NCBI GenBank assembly: GCA_032433765.1 | Contig: JAVIAB010000092.1 | Span: 108,008,396 to 108,072,395, forward strand | DNA: 64,000 nucleotides | Origin: Megaustenia siamemsis | Lineage: Eukaryota; Mollusca; Gastropoda; Stylommatophora; Ariophantidae | Direction of reading: 5' to 3' | Shown here: positions 10,561 to 22,644 of the stretch, piece by piece | How the letters are laid out: each line of letters begins with the position of its first letter | Numbering within the stretch: position 1 is the stretch's first letter | The notes under the pieces: generated by a model | What the model was told of the DNA's origin: nothing | What the model saw: the letters and a program-made list of their open reading frames with translations, nothing else | Databases searched by the model: none | Position numbers and translations under genes: made by a program

Positions 10561-11690
10561 GGGATTAGTCCTCGCACCAATCGAATATGCCCTGGCCATT
10601 CTTACTGTCAGTACGACTCAAGTTGATAGGCTGGAGAAAATACAAAATGAAGCCATGCGCATTATCCTGGAATGTACGAAGGACACTCCCTGTGTAGCAA
10701 TGAGGTATCTTCTTGACTTTCCAACCATGAATGACAGAATCAAGGTCTGGAGAGCACGAGCATACCTGAAGATTAGTACAGATACAGAGCATCCATTGCA
10801 CGACGTGCTCAACACAGTGAAAGGTACCAGGTTAAAAAGAGGCAAATCATGGGTGGGCCGAGCAGAAGATGTCATCAAACAGGTCTGTGGACTTACAAAT
10901 ATCAGCGTTGGTGAGGACTGGATACCGGTGCCTATGTCATTCAAGGGGACTTTCTCGTGTATTGACACACTCGACAGGAAAAGTAGGGAACAGAACCCGG
11001 TCGTGGTTAATGCTGAGGTCAACGGTCTCATCTGCGATAACACCGATGAGAAAGATGCAGTCATCTATACAGGCGGATCTGTAATACGACACCAAAGAAG
11101 TGCATGGGCATTTACAGCACGCTCGGCAGGCAGAATAGTCAAGGAAGACAGTGGTGCATACGTCATGACCACGAGTAGCATGACAATGGAGGCGATGGCA
11201 GTGACCAAGGCATTCAAATGGTTAGTCACAAGACTACACCCACGCATGTATACTGAGTGATTCGATGAGCACTATTAAAAAAGTGGAGGCGGGCTCTGTA
11301 CGCATGCAATGGGTAGAGTCGTTGGAGAAATCCAAAATACGTAAGGTCACCTTGGTCTATGTCCCTGGAAATGCGGTAGTTCGAGGAAACGAAAGAGCGG
11401 ACAGGTTGGCTAGCTGCGCTGTCGTTGAGGACGGGCAAGCATTGGATCGGGCGGACATCATCAATGCCCTCCGAGATTTGGGAAGAGCACATGACTTCGA
11501 TAAACACAGATCCACGTCACTTCTTCGGATGATAGAAATGGGAGTTAAGATGGGCACAGCCAGAAATGAGAAACTTAGTGGCCGTGTAAGAAGACTTATC
11601 AACCAAAATAGAACTGAAGTCGTCAGTCGCTGGACACTGAGGGAATTGCTGAGGAGGGGATCTGAGCACCTATGGACATGTTCGGAGTGA
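10561..11690 (+). pseudogene. LINE-B relic, connection and RNase H
   Basis: This continues the element at 8941. A 201-codon open stretch (10655-11260) starts in the connection region (EAMRIILECTKDTPCVAMRY) and enters RNase H at VIYTGGSVIRHQRSAWAFTA. The first catalytic Asp of the usual TDGS motif has become Gly. The Glu (TMEAMAVTKAFKWL) is present. After a frameshift the third Asp is near 11259-11261, in codons reading SDSMSTIKKVEAGS. The last block reads YVPGNAVVRGNERADRLAS, where the usual catalytic His of the PGH motif is Asn. The RNase H is therefore doubly disabled. The tail ends RGSEHLWTCSE, followed by ATGATGATGACC. A minus-strand fragment of the same family is at 25225-25485. Confidence 0.85.
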
Positions 11691-11889
11691 AATGATGATG
11701 ACCCGCAAATAACTCAATAACTCAAATTGATGAGAATGAAAGTGCCTTATATAAGATGATCGTACCACGCTCTTTGTAACGAAAAACACTGTTTTTTGTC
11801 GTATATTTGTATATGATGGGCTAACTGTTCCAATGTTCGGCTTGCCGTATTTAATCTCATGTTTATTTTTGTATCTATTTTGTTCTAAT

Positions 11890-12620
11890 TCAAGGAGACA
11901 TCAAACCGACATTAATCACTTTGGAAGATTGTCCACTTTAATCATTTCAGAACTTCATGTATCTTGGATCCACAATTACGTCAATCCTTTTTCTTGATAA
12001 TGAAATAAACAACCGAATTGGTAAGGCAGCTACGACTTTCGGAAAACTCACAGAAAGAGCCTGGAACAACACGAAATGAATAATAAAGGACAAACTCTTA
12101 ATATATCAGACCTGTGTGCTCAGCAGCACACTGTTGTATGGATCCGAAACATGGACAACATACTCAAATCATGAAGAAAATATATCTTCCAAATGCTATG
12201 TCTCCGATGCAGAATAATGCACATGAAATGGCAGGTTAAACTAACCAACTTAACAGTCCTGCGACATGCTAAGACTCTAACAATCATGCCAATGCCCCGA
12301 AGCCGAAGGTTAAGATGGCTGTGACAAGTCCAGCGAATGGAAGAAAAACACATTCCTATGCAAATACTCTATGATAAACAAGCACACGGAAAAAGACAAA
12401 TCGACAGATCCAAACTTCGATATAGAGATATTTGTAAATCATCTCTGGATGACTTCTCTATTTGTGACAATGACTGGGAACACCTGGCAAGAGATAGGGC
12501 ATCACCGAGAGCATGTATAAGGAATGGTATAACATCATTTGCAACTTGACTATGGCAAAACATGGAAGAGAAAAGACTTATAAAAAAGGACGGAAAAACA
12601 TTGTGGATCAGTGGGTCTGA
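11890..12620 (+). pseudogene. LINE-C relic, RT C-terminal tail
   Basis: Frames read MYLGSTITS (about 11957), NEINNRIGKAATTFGKLTER, a TCVLSSTLLYGSETWTTYS segment (about 12110-12170) and, after frameshifts, DICKSSLDDFSICDNDWEHL with LARDRASPRACI (about 12430-12520). These are thumb and C-terminal motifs of a non-LTR RT of a different family from LINE-A. Stops and frameshifts make it a pseudogene. Confidence 0.75.
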
Positions 12621-13566
12621 CTTGTTCATTCTGTGATCGAGTGTTTTTGTCAAACGTGGGTAAAATCAGTCACGTGAGAAACTGTTCAACAATAACAAAA
12701 CCTAAAGAGAGAAAAAAAAATACACACTAGCCTCCACTAAGCCGTTTGACAATATAAATATATATATTGCCATCTTCTGAGAATGTTTTTCCTTGAAGTT
12801 TTATGTCGTCTACCTGATTTTTTTCTTTCATGTTGACATTTTACAGTCGTGTTTTACTTCTTGCTTTCCCTTCAACGCCATGCATTCGCAACCGTGATAA
12901 TAACATCAATAAGAGTAATTTAAAATAATACTTCGTCTGAGTGTGTTTATTAATAGCTTGCCCATTGTTGTCCAATGGTTGCATTTAATCGGGACTTGCT
13001 TCCCGCTCATGTCAGCTTTTTTTTTTTTTTTTTTTTTATTAATTTTTTTTTTTTTTTTTTTTTATTTTTCTACGATAATAATTGAGTTCTAAAACGTGGA
13101 AATGGTGTTCTAATATTCTGAAGCTGAGAAATTAAAATTTGAATCTTTTGTAACCGATTACATGTGGCACATGGAAAACATATTGAGAGTTAAGTTTGAC
13201 CTGATCGCACCACCATAACGGTTTATCATTGCTATTTTAGCTCTGGTAGTCCTGAATCAAGTGTATTCAGTGGTAACAGAAAATCCAAGAGGTGGATAGG
13301 TCATATGTTTAGAAGAGATCCATAAAGCTTCCCATGTCTTCTTTCCTTTCTCCTTTCCTTCCTTTTATTCCTTGTACCCACGCCCCACACGACATACTAG
13401 CTATCATACAGGACATTACGACATGTGTCTCCTTCTTGCCCTGTGTATTGATCTACCATTGAGTGACCATCACACTTTGCTGCATCTAAAACAACAATAT
13501 CTTCCAAATTTGCTCGGTACATTGCCAATCATCATCAAGTGCTCCAAAAGTAACAATATATTGCCA
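12621..13566. other. A/T-rich unassigned DNA with poly(T)
   Basis: Contains two poly(T) runs at about 13018-13067. They could be the poly(A) tail of a minus-strand insertion, but no element was recognised beside them. No gene. Confidence 0.5.
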
Positions 13567-14635
13567 CAAAGCTCAATCAATATCTAACGTTCAACATCAA
13601 CCCCAACACTATTATCTCTCCACCAAACACAATCTGTACCCAACATTCACCATCAACCCCAACAATATTATCTCTCCACTAAACACAACCTGTACCCAAC
13701 ATTCACCATCAACCCCAACAATATTATCTCTCCACCAAACACAACCTGTACCCAACATTCACCATCAACCCCAACAATATTATCTCTCCACCAAACACAA
13801 CCTGTATCCAACATTCACCATCAACCCCAACAATATTATCTCTCCACCAAACACAATCTGTATCCAACATTCACCATCAACCCCAACAATATTATCTCTC
13901 CACCAAACACAATCTGTACCCAACATTCACCATCAACACCAACAATATTATCTCTCCACCAAACACAACCTGTATCCAACATTCACCATCAACACCAACA
14001 ATATTATCTCTCTACCAAACACAATCTGTACCCAACATTCACCATCAACACCAACAATATTATCTCTCCACCAAACACAATCTGTACCCAACATTCACCA
14101 TCAACCCCAACAATATTATCTCTCCACTAAACACAATCTGTACCCAACATTCACCATCAACACCAACAATATTATCTCTCCACCAAACACAATCTGTACC
14201 CAACATTCACCATCAACACCAACAATATTATCTCTCCACCAAACACAATCTGTACCCAACATTCACCATCAACACCAACAATATTATCTCTCCACCAAAC
14301 ACAATCTGTACCCAACATTCACCATCAACCCCAACAATATTATCTCTCCACCAAACACAACCTGTACCCAACATTCACCAGCAACCCCAACAATATTATC
14401 TCTCCACCAAACACAACCTGTACCCAACATTCACCATCAACCCCAACAATATTATCTCTCGACCAAACACAACCTGTATCCAACATTCACCATCAACCCC
14501 AACAATATTATCTCTCCACCAAACACAATCTGTATCCAACATTCACCAGCAATCCTAACAATATTATCTCTCCACCAAACACAATCTGTATCCAACATTC
14601 ACCAGCAATCCTAACAATAACTATGAGAGCTATAG
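13567..14635 (+). repeat. 56-bp minisatellite, ~18 units
   Basis: Units carry CCAACATTCACCATCAA, CAACAATATTATCTCTCCA and AAACACAATCTGTA. Variation is mostly CC/CA in CAACCCCAAC and C/T in ACCTGTA. Single-copy relatives lie at 14640-14760 and 15581-15680, which look like the ancestral sequence. Confidence 0.95.
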
Positions 14636-14639
14636 CTTT

Positions 14640-15207
14640 CAACTTAACGCGGTCCATATCCAACATTCATCAACAATCCTATTAATAGCAAAATCTCTCC
14701 ACCCTTCTCTAACCGTATCCAGCCTTGAATTATGTACCCTAACAAAAACAATTTTCCCCCTACCTTGATCGATTTATAGCCAGCAATTTATTACATGCCC
14801 CAGGTCTCGCCGACATTATGCATCTTCGATTAACTATTCCTGACTTTGGTGCCTGTTTCCAGTCTCACTTTTCACATTCGCTCTGGAGTCAACTTGCACA
14901 TAAAAAAAAAAAAACTTGTACATAAATTTTTGCGATAGTTTATGGATCTCGTCTGAGTACCGTCTAACTCCAGCTTTTCCCTGGTACCACTGTTTTGGTT
15001 TTGTCGTCGACTAGTTATCAATTGCAGAATTTATTTCTCCAAATACCAGAACTCTCCCCGGACGAAATATTTATTTTTTAATGAGTCTTAATGTCTCCTT
15101 CCTTGTTGTACATGCCCATAAATACTATAATATATATAAGCAGCTATGTGTCCTTAGTCTGGTTTCGGGTTGTGCTTGGATAAATACAAATGTTTGCTGT
15201 GCGAGAA
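14640..15207. other. Unassigned DNA flanking the 56-bp array
   Basis: 14640-14760 shares the sequence CCAACATTCATCAACAATCC and following text with 15587-15680, a degenerate duplicate of the array unit and its flank. The rest has no recognised feature. Confidence 0.45.
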
Positions 15208-15298
15208 AACTTCGATAGCTCAATGGTATTGAACTGGTAGGATCGTGTTCTATCCATTCGACAACTGCTAGGTTCACCCAGCCCTAAATGAGTAGCTT
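15208..15298 (+). mobile_element. SINE-1 head, old degraded copy
   Basis: The reading CTTCGATAGCTCAATGGTAT through GGTTCACCCAGCCCTAAATG matches the head of SINE-1 with many differences. It lacks the tail and lies immediately upstream of a younger full copy. Confidence 0.6.
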
Positions 15299-15309
15299 CC
15301 CACCTGGCG

Positions 15310-15569
15310 GGGAGCAGCGATAGCTCAGTGGTTAGTGAACTGGACTACAACGGACAAGGTGTAGGGTTCGATCCCAACCGACGGCTTCCGGGTTCACCCA
15401 GCCTTAAATGGGTACCTGATTTTTTCTGGGAAAGTAAAGCAGCACGGGCGTAATACCGACCACATTACCCAAAAAATCATGTGCTGAAGGTCTGTAAAAT
15501 ATAGGGTCACTAACACCATATTCCCTATACGCCACTTGGTGTGACGGGGGTACTTTACTTTTACTTACT
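15310..15569 (+). mobile_element. SINE-1 full copy with 11-bp target duplication
   Basis: A tRNA-derived SINE. The A box is TAGCTCAGTGGTTAG (about 15320) and the B box is GGGTTCGATCCC (about 15364). The body contains AATCATGTGCTGAAGG and the 3' end is GGGGGTACTTTACTTTTACTT. It is flanked by CCCACCTGGCG at 15299-15309 and 15570-15580, an exact 11-bp target-site duplication. This copy defines the family for the other six copies in the window. Confidence 0.9.
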
Positions 15570-15580
15570 CCCACCTGGCG

Positions 15581-16359
15581 CGATCCATGTCCAACATTCA
15601 TGAACATTCCTAATAATAGCAATATCTCTCTGCCTTCACTGTCCGTATCCATACTTGAATTATGTACCCCAACAAATACAATCCCTGATTGTATATTTTG
15701 TGAGAAAGTTGGGCGATCATGATACCTTCCACATCACACATAAAATGTGTCGTTTTCTGAGTGAAAAACATTGGGCAATAACTCCGTATCACCTTACGCC
15801 TTAAACACTTGACTTCTCCATTACATCCCGGAACACAATTATGGTAAAAAATGAGTAGTTTACCCTTATTTACCTTTCTCATTTAAGCTGGTTGTTGTAT
15901 GTCATGTCCTGGCAATGATAAAAGATGGAAAAGCAAAAACGCTGATTTGTCGTGGACGTGATCTCCCCATGAAAGATCTTTGTGTTTTAGATTCACTTTT
16001 GTGTTTGTGAGGTAATGTGAAGTTCAGTAGTGTTGTAATGGTGTAATGGTGCGATTATCCAAATATAGAATTTGCATGGTTGTCAGTACTCGGGTTAAAT
16101 GTACATGACTTTTGTATTTAAAAAATAGTTGTTTCTTTTACTTATTTGCTAATTTTAACCATTAGTGTTTTTTTGGACGCGGGTTCTATCCACGAAGAAA
16201 CAAAAAGGTTACTTCCTTCCTTCCTTCCATTAATGGGCATTAGATATTTATAGAAAGTAGAAATAATAGCAGCAGCAGGAGAAACAGGAATTACATGACT
16301 ACACAGAATATTCAATGCAGCATGACAGCAACAAAAAGCTCCATAAGACTAATAACAGG
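15581..16359. other. Unassigned DNA
   Basis: The first 100 bp duplicate 14650-14750. The remainder has only short broken frames and a small (TTCC)n tract at about 16214. Confidence 0.45.
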
Positions 16360-17655
16360 CAATCATCGCACCGCTATGGAAAAGGAAGGTAGCAAAAGAG
16401 ACTGTAATTAATGTAGAGGCATATCGCTTCTCAGCCATGTAGGAAAGTTATATGCTAAAATTGTGTAAAAAGTCTGAGACCAATAATAGAACTACAGGTC
16501 AGCGATTCTCAAATGGGGTTCCGAAAAAAAAAACAGAGATGTACTGACGCTTTATTCACCTTAAAGAAGTTAGCAGAAGAAACGATATAATTCAATAAAA
16601 ATGTGTACAGCGGTTTCATTGACTAGGAAAAAGCATTCGACAGAGGAAATAGAGAACAACCGTGGGAGATACTAACAACATAAAAAAGCCAACATCTAAC
16701 CAACCTAATTAAAAGTATACATCAGCAGTAGCTGCACAGTCAGAACAGCAGCAGGCTACACAGACCACTTCGAAGTTAGATCAGGTGTAAGACAGGAGTG
16801 CGTACTATCCCCACTTCTGTTTATTACAAACATGGACTATATATGCAAATTAGCCAACACATCAGAGACAGGAGATCAACGAGGTTTTATTTGCAGACGA
16901 TCAGACACTAATACAAGGAAAAATAGAAGACCTACAAGAACACTTAAATAGGCTCAATAGCACAGCCACAAAATACAACATGAAAATCAACAGCAACGGC
17001 AGAAGTCATGAATGTCGCAAAAGTTAAACAGAACATCAACATAAATATAGAAAGCATGCACTTAAAACAAGTACAGGAATTCAAATACCTTGGAATTTTA
17101 ATGAAAAACGATAATTCTCAAACAGCAGAGATAGAATCAAGATGCAACAAAGCTTGTCAAATCATTGGACAGCTATCACCACTATTGTCCAACAAGGAAA
17201 TAACTCTAGAGGCAAAACAGACACTCTACAAAACAATCTTAATCCCAACGTTGTGCTACCAATGCCACATCTCGACCTTAGATGCAAGAACAATAAGAAA
17301 AATAACCTCTACTGAGATGAAGTGTGTTAGCCGAATGACAGGAAACAGTCTGAGAGATAAGATCAGAAATGAAGAACTGAGAAAAAAAGCTAGGAATAAC
17401 CCTCGCCATAGGATATATAAAGAAACAACAGATAAAATGGTTTTGCCACGAGACAAGGCAGAGTGATTAAAGCACAACACAACAAGCCTTCAACAAACGG
17501 TGTGAGAACACGAGACCAAAGGGTCGACCACGAAAAAGATAGACTAACGGAATATTAGAAGCACTAGGAAACATAACAGCAGCAGAAGCGAACAGAAGAG
17601 CAAAAGACCGCAAATTATATCTCACCTCGACGCTGAAAGGCAAATGAGGAAGGAA
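16360..17655 (+). pseudogene. LINE-E relic, RT domain to C-terminus
   Basis: Broken frames read RGISLLSHVGKLYAKIV (about 16417-16467), QMGFRKKKQRCTDALFTLKK (about 16510-16570), GFID.EKAFD with the catalytic Asp region (about 16614), and VLFADDQTLIQGKIEDLQEH (about 16883-16945). A 152-codon open stretch at 17008-17466 follows, with LKQVQEFKYLGILMKND and LYKTILIPTLCYQCH. The C-terminal basic tail is frameshifted. The motif set is RTE/LINE-like. The AT microsatellite at 17690 lies just beyond the end. Confidence 0.8.
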
Positions 17656-17694
17656 AGAAGAATAATATATTTTTATATATTATATTACACATAT

Positions 17695-17748
<54 letters not shown>

Positions 17749-18084
17749 GTTGAGCTGCTTAATACCATTTTATATATTTTTTCATTGTATGTGTGTGTCT
17801 ATATATATATATAATGGACAGGAATGGCAATGATTGCCTTCATTACGTTCATTAAATTAATAAACTTACTTACCTACGTCTTTCAAAAGAATGGAACGAG
17901 AACGGGGGAAAAAAAAGAATGGATTAATTTTTGGCTCCGTTTCATAATCGTGAATGGTTCTATTTTTTTTATCATTTCGCAAACAGATCATACTTTAGTC
18001 CTATTCATTTTCACATTAAAAAAAAAAAAAACGTAATCTAATCTGTTTTCTTTGTTCAGTAAAAGAGTGCTGCGTGTGTAAGAG
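17656..18084. repeat. (TA)n microsatellites in A/T-rich DNA
   Basis: A (TA)n run at about 17704-17744 and a shorter one at 17800-17812. Nothing else was recognised. Confidence 0.8.
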
Positions 18085-18602
18085 TTATCAGTTGATTTCT
18101 GTGATATGACGACTTGATTTCTGTGATATGACCACTTGATTTCTGTGATATGACCACTTGATTTCTGTGATATGACCACTTGATTTCTGTGATATGACCA
18201 CTTGATTTCTGTGATATGACCACTTGATTTCTGTGATATGACCACTTGATTTCTGTGATATGACCAACTTGATTTCTGTGATATGACCACTTGATTTCTG
18301 TGATATGACCACTTGATTTCTGTGATATGACGACTTGATTTCTGTGATATGACCACTTGATTTCTGTGATATGACCACTTGATTTCTGTGATATGACCAC
18401 TTGATTTCTGTGATATGACCACTTGATTTCTGTGATATGACCACTTGATTTCTGTGATATGACCACTTGATTTCTGTGATATGACCACTTGATTTCTGTG
18501 ATATGACCACTTGATTTCTGTGATATGACCACTTGATTTCTGTGATATGACCACTTGATTTCTGTGATATGACCACTTGATTTCTGTGATATGACCAACT
18601 TG
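18085..18602 (+). repeat. 22-bp minisatellite, ~23 units
   Basis: The unit is ATATGACCACTTGATTTCTG plus TG. Copies are almost identical; a few read GACGACTT and two carry an extra A (ACCAACTT). Long open frames on the minus strand are by-products of the repeat. Confidence 0.97.
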
Positions 18603-18771
18603 CCAAGTATAAAAATGCAGCACATTTGTTTGTTGTTAGATTCAATGAAATATGTACACTCTGTACACTTTAAATGCATTCTTTTTCTCGCTGGAAATGA
18701 AAAGTCCGCCCATTCAAGATGGAAGGTTTTTTTATCCAAAAATATCAGGGACCAGATTTGGATCAATTAAT

Positions 18772-19058
18772 AGGAAAGTACAAATATACAATTTATTTCC
18801 GGTCTGGGATCGTTACCCTATGCTATAGTCATTGAGTACGCCTTCGTGTAAGACACTGCTACAATAGCCAATTTTTTTAGTTGGCTGCGTGGCAGTGTGC
18901 CAAGCGTTCGGCTTCTCGTGGCAAAGCGCGGTGCCACTGAGTATGGGTTCGTTCCCGCTTCGGACCATATATTTTTCTTCGTTTTTTTCTATTGTTGTTT
19001 GTCTGTCAATTTTTCCGAGTGCTAACACATACTCCTTTGTTCTATTATTCCCTAAAAT
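18772..19058 (+). mobile_element. SINE-3 copy (tRNA-like segment inside)
   Basis: About 290 bp repeated almost exactly at 25808-26097. The internal segment from TTGGCTGCGTGGCAGTGTG to GGGTTCGTTCCC (about 18880-18957) looks tRNA-derived, with an A-box-like and a B-box-like element. The 3' part reads TTTGTCTGTCAATTTTTCCG and ends TTCTATTATTCCCTA. Confidence 0.65.
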
Positions 19059-19389
19059 AAGTGAACTCTGTTGTTGCTCTGTTACTTCAGCGTATTCTTT
19101 GAAGAGGTCGAGAAATGAGGTAAAAGCAGAATATGAAGCAAAATATGAGCAGTTGTAATTAGAGTTAGCAACAGTCAAACAAGCCCCTACCACCTTAAAA
19201 AAATAAGAATACAAACATGGAAAAGAAAATAAAATAAAAGAGATTAACCATACATTACAATTATACATTAAAAAAAATAATGCAGTTGTTTTGTTTAATG
19301 CAATATTTTGATTCATTATAGCTTCACTCAAATTTCTTGTGTTTTAATAGTTATTTAACTGATAAATCAGACCTGATGGGCTGATTTTT
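19059..19389. other. Unassigned A/T-rich DNA
   Basis: No gene, RNA or element recognised. Confidence 0.5.
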
Positions 19390-20144
19390 GGGTGTAAAAA
19401 GGGCTACTTATTGAATGTAAAAAAGGGTTAGTTGTCGAATGTAAGAAAAGACTACTTACTGAAATGTAAGAAATGTTTACTTATTGAATGTAATAAAGGG
19501 CTAGTTATAGTATGTGAGAAAGGGCTACTTAGGGAATATAAGAAAGGGTTACTTATTGAATGTAAGAAAGGGCTACTTAATGAATGTAAGAATGCTTTAA
19601 TTATCAAACGTAATGATGGTTTAGTTCTCAAATATAAGACTAGCTTAATTATCAAATGCAAGAATGGTTTAATTATCAATTGTAATAATGGTTTAATTTT
19701 TGCAATGTAATAATGGTTTAGTTTTCAAATGTAAGAATGGTTCAGTTCTCGAATGTAAGACTGATTTAGTTATTGAATGTAAGAAAGGGTTAGTTATTGA
19801 ATGTAAAAAAAGGTTATTTGTTGAATGTAATAATGGTTTAGTTGATGAATATAGGAAAGGGTTATTTGTTGAATGTAAGAATGGGTTAGTTGTTGAATGT
19901 AAGAATGGGTTACTTGTTGAATGTAAAAGTGGGTTAGTTGTTGAATGTAAGAAAGAGTTAGTTATTATGTGCAAAAGTAATGAACGTTTTATGCATACAA
20001 ATTATTATCACGTGTTAGTATGGTCGCTGAAGTGTAAGAATGATTTATTTATCCTTCATGACAGAAGGAAAGGAATGGCAAACTACCTTCTTATATTTCC
20101 TAGGATACTCATGTTAAAACACAACTTAATATCTACAGCTAACG
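19390..20144 (+). repeat. 24-bp degenerate minisatellite
   Basis: About 25 units of the type GTTAGTTGTTGAATGTAAG plus AAAGG. Because 24 is a multiple of three, frames stay open (eight-residue ECKKGLLI-type repeats) on both strands. Divergence rises to the right, and the array resumes past the LINE-A insertion. Confidence 0.9.
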
Positions 20145-20482
20145 AATGTTGAAAGTTCCCTGGACAGCTAAAAAGACCAATGAAGAAATTCTCAAAGAGG
20201 CCAACACAAAAACGGAACTCATAAAAAACATAAAAAGAAACAATGAACATTTTTCGGGCACATCGTGAGAAGAGGAAAGTTGGAATACTTGGTTACAACT
20301 GGCAAAATAAAAGGAGAGAGAGAGAGAGAGAGATCGCGGACAACAAAGAGAGAAAATACTGGACAGCTTGGTGTCATTGCATGGAAAACAGTCACCGACA
20401 GAACTGATGCAATGCACTGTGGATAGAAGATTGTGGAAGGACATGATCGCCTACGCCAACCAGTATGGCACATGATGATGAT
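20145..20482 (+). pseudogene. LINE-A 5'-truncated copy inserted in the 24-bp array
   Basis: Begins at MLKVPWTAKKTNEEILKEAN and continues through the basic tail (interrupted by a GAGAGAGA expansion at about 20313-20332) to TVDRRLWKDMIAYANQYGT and a (GATGAT) tail. Two frameshifts. Degenerate array units continue on the far side (20500-20945). Confidence 0.8.
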
Positions 20483-20945
20483 GATGGTGATCCTTTGTGA
20501 AATAGTATAATTAATTATGAAATGCAGGGATGGTTTAGTTATGTGAAAACATTAACTGTTTAAAGTGAAAATGGTTTAATTATTATTTGCAAGAATCTCT
20601 TAGTTACCATTTGAAGGAATGGTTATGCATCATGCCTAATAATAGTTTATTTGCCTTAAATAGGAATGGTTTAGTTAACATATGTAAGAATAGTTCAGCT
20701 GCCGTATTGAGAATTATTTAGCTGTCATGTGAACAAAATTGTTTACTTGTCATATATAAGACTTCTCTAGTTACAAAGTGTAAGAAATGTTTAGTTATCA
20801 TATGTAAGAATTTGTTAATTACTATATATATGAATTTAGTTATGTGTAAGAACTCTGCAATTACTATATTTAAAAATGTTTAATTATCTTGTGTAAGAAC
20901 TCTAATTATTATATTTAAGAATTATTTAGTTATCATTTGTAAGAA
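20483..20945 (+). repeat. Decayed continuation of the 24-bp array
   Basis: TGTAAGAATGGTTTAGTTATCATA-type units recur with heavy divergence. This is the older edge of the array interrupted by LINE-A. Confidence 0.65.
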
Positions 20946-21865
20946 AGCGCCGATATGATGATATTCAGAATATAAAATAAGTTAAACACATTAATATTTG
21001 TGGTGGAAAGTAGCGACTCTTTAAAATGAAGCAATTACTTCGTCTTCGACATTTAAAGTAAGGATTTTGTCAACACATGCAATCAATCTGCAATTTGCAG
21101 TTAGATCTTTATCATATGAAGAATCAGCTTCGTCATTTTCATTAATAATGTTACCATTTCTTTAATTGTCCAGTGAAATCAGGAAAGATATCGAGGTTCT
21201 AATTGATACTGTTCATGTATACTAATTATGTTGAGATATATACATGTATATAAACAGAAGTAACTCACATTAGTCTCGTAAGAACGTGTACCACTTATTA
21301 CCTTTAACCCATTCATACCACATCTATCTATTATTAGCTTGTGTGGTTTTTTTTTTTAAGAGTGATGTCAGTAGTTGTGAATGTACACAATTTTTGCATG
21401 TACATATTTATGTATGAGCGTAAGCGCACGTATGAGGTGCGCATTACACAGGTGTATGCAGCCTACTACTGTGTTTGGAAGCGCTCCAGGTAAAGGTGTA
21501 AAGGTCAGACTATCATCTACATCTTTCCTTGTAATGGCAATCATGTTGGAGCGATTGCATTTGCGCACCGATTTCATCAGGCAGCGGGTTATCTAAAGGG
21601 GTGCTGAAGGGAAAGGGGGGGGGGGGGGTGCAGTCCTTTCTAGTTTCAATTGGAAAATAAACGGGCTCCTAAGCAGATCAAAAATAGTGCAATATACAGT
21701 GTAACATAAAGACGAACATGAGCGGACTAAGTGTTCTATTCTTGTAGGTCTTGCAATTTAGAAGGTCTGGAAAATATTCAACATTCGATATCGAATTTGT
21801 ACGATTTTTTGAAACTTGAACATGTCCGATGCTCTCTGTATTATTTGTGTGCATACAAAATGTAC
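20946..21865. other. Unassigned DNA
   Basis: Only a polyguanine run (about 21617-21630) and short broken frames. No element recognised. Confidence 0.5.
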
Positions 21866-22033
21866 AAAGGAAAGAGAGATCGCGGACGACAAAGAGATAA
21901 AATACTGGATAGCTTAGTGTCATGGCATGGAAAACAGTCAACAACAGAACTAATGCGATGCACTGTAGATAGAAGATTGTGGAAGGAAATGATTGCCTAC
22001 GCCAACCGGTATGGCACATGATGATGATGATGA
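21866..22033 (+). pseudogene. LINE-A short 3' fragment
   Basis: The frame reads KGKRDRGRQRDKILDSLVSW and TVDRRLWKEMIAYANRYGT, followed by ATGATGATGATGATG. It is 5'-truncated to about 165 bp, almost the same truncation point as the copy at 24731. Confidence 0.85.
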
Positions 22034-22602
22034 GAGAAAATTGTATATGCTTGGTGCAGTGTTTACAATGTGGTTGTGCTTGTTTTTTTTTTCAAGTCAA
22101 GAAATTAGTGTGTGTTGTTCGCCATGTGTAAGAAAAGCAATATTTGGGGCGGTAAAATATAACTGTAAGATGCTAAGTAAAAAATAAATTGTCTCTAGAT
22201 CTGGAATAAAACAAACTGTGGCGGACATTAACAGCACATCAAGATATTTGTATTGTTTCTGTGAACGTTAAATTCGTGCACTTTTTCTTTCTTTTCTTTT
22301 ACTTTTTTTCATTTTAGTTTTGATAGAAGATCGATAATCCTTAATGGTTTTCCTGCATTACTTATTTCTTGCAAAAGTGGATTGCTTTGGTATATACTTA
22401 GGACTCATTTTGCAATTATTTATTTTAGTTTAAAAATTATATATATATATGCATTTATATAACCCACATCTGGGGTCTGACGTTGGGTTGAGGGGAGATT
22501 GAGAGACTTACAGAATCTGAGAATAATGTTCGCGTGTCTAGTACAGTGATCGCGAGGTTTTCGGGTCTGACTTTTTTAAATTTCATCCCTGATAGAAACC
22601 CC

Positions 22603-22644
<42 letters not shown>

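Noticed and set aside
15310..15385. Functional tRNA gene at the SINE-1 head
   Set aside because: The same head with the same 3' body is repeated at several places and flanked by a target duplication, so it is a SINE.
18085..18602. Direct repeats as a CRISPR array
   Set aside because: Units are contiguous without spacers, and the other content is eukaryotic.
18813..19331. 172-codon minus-strand frame over SINE-3
   Set aside because: The frame crosses a dispersed repeat and ordinary A/T-rich DNA. The second copy breaks it, so it is not a conserved gene.
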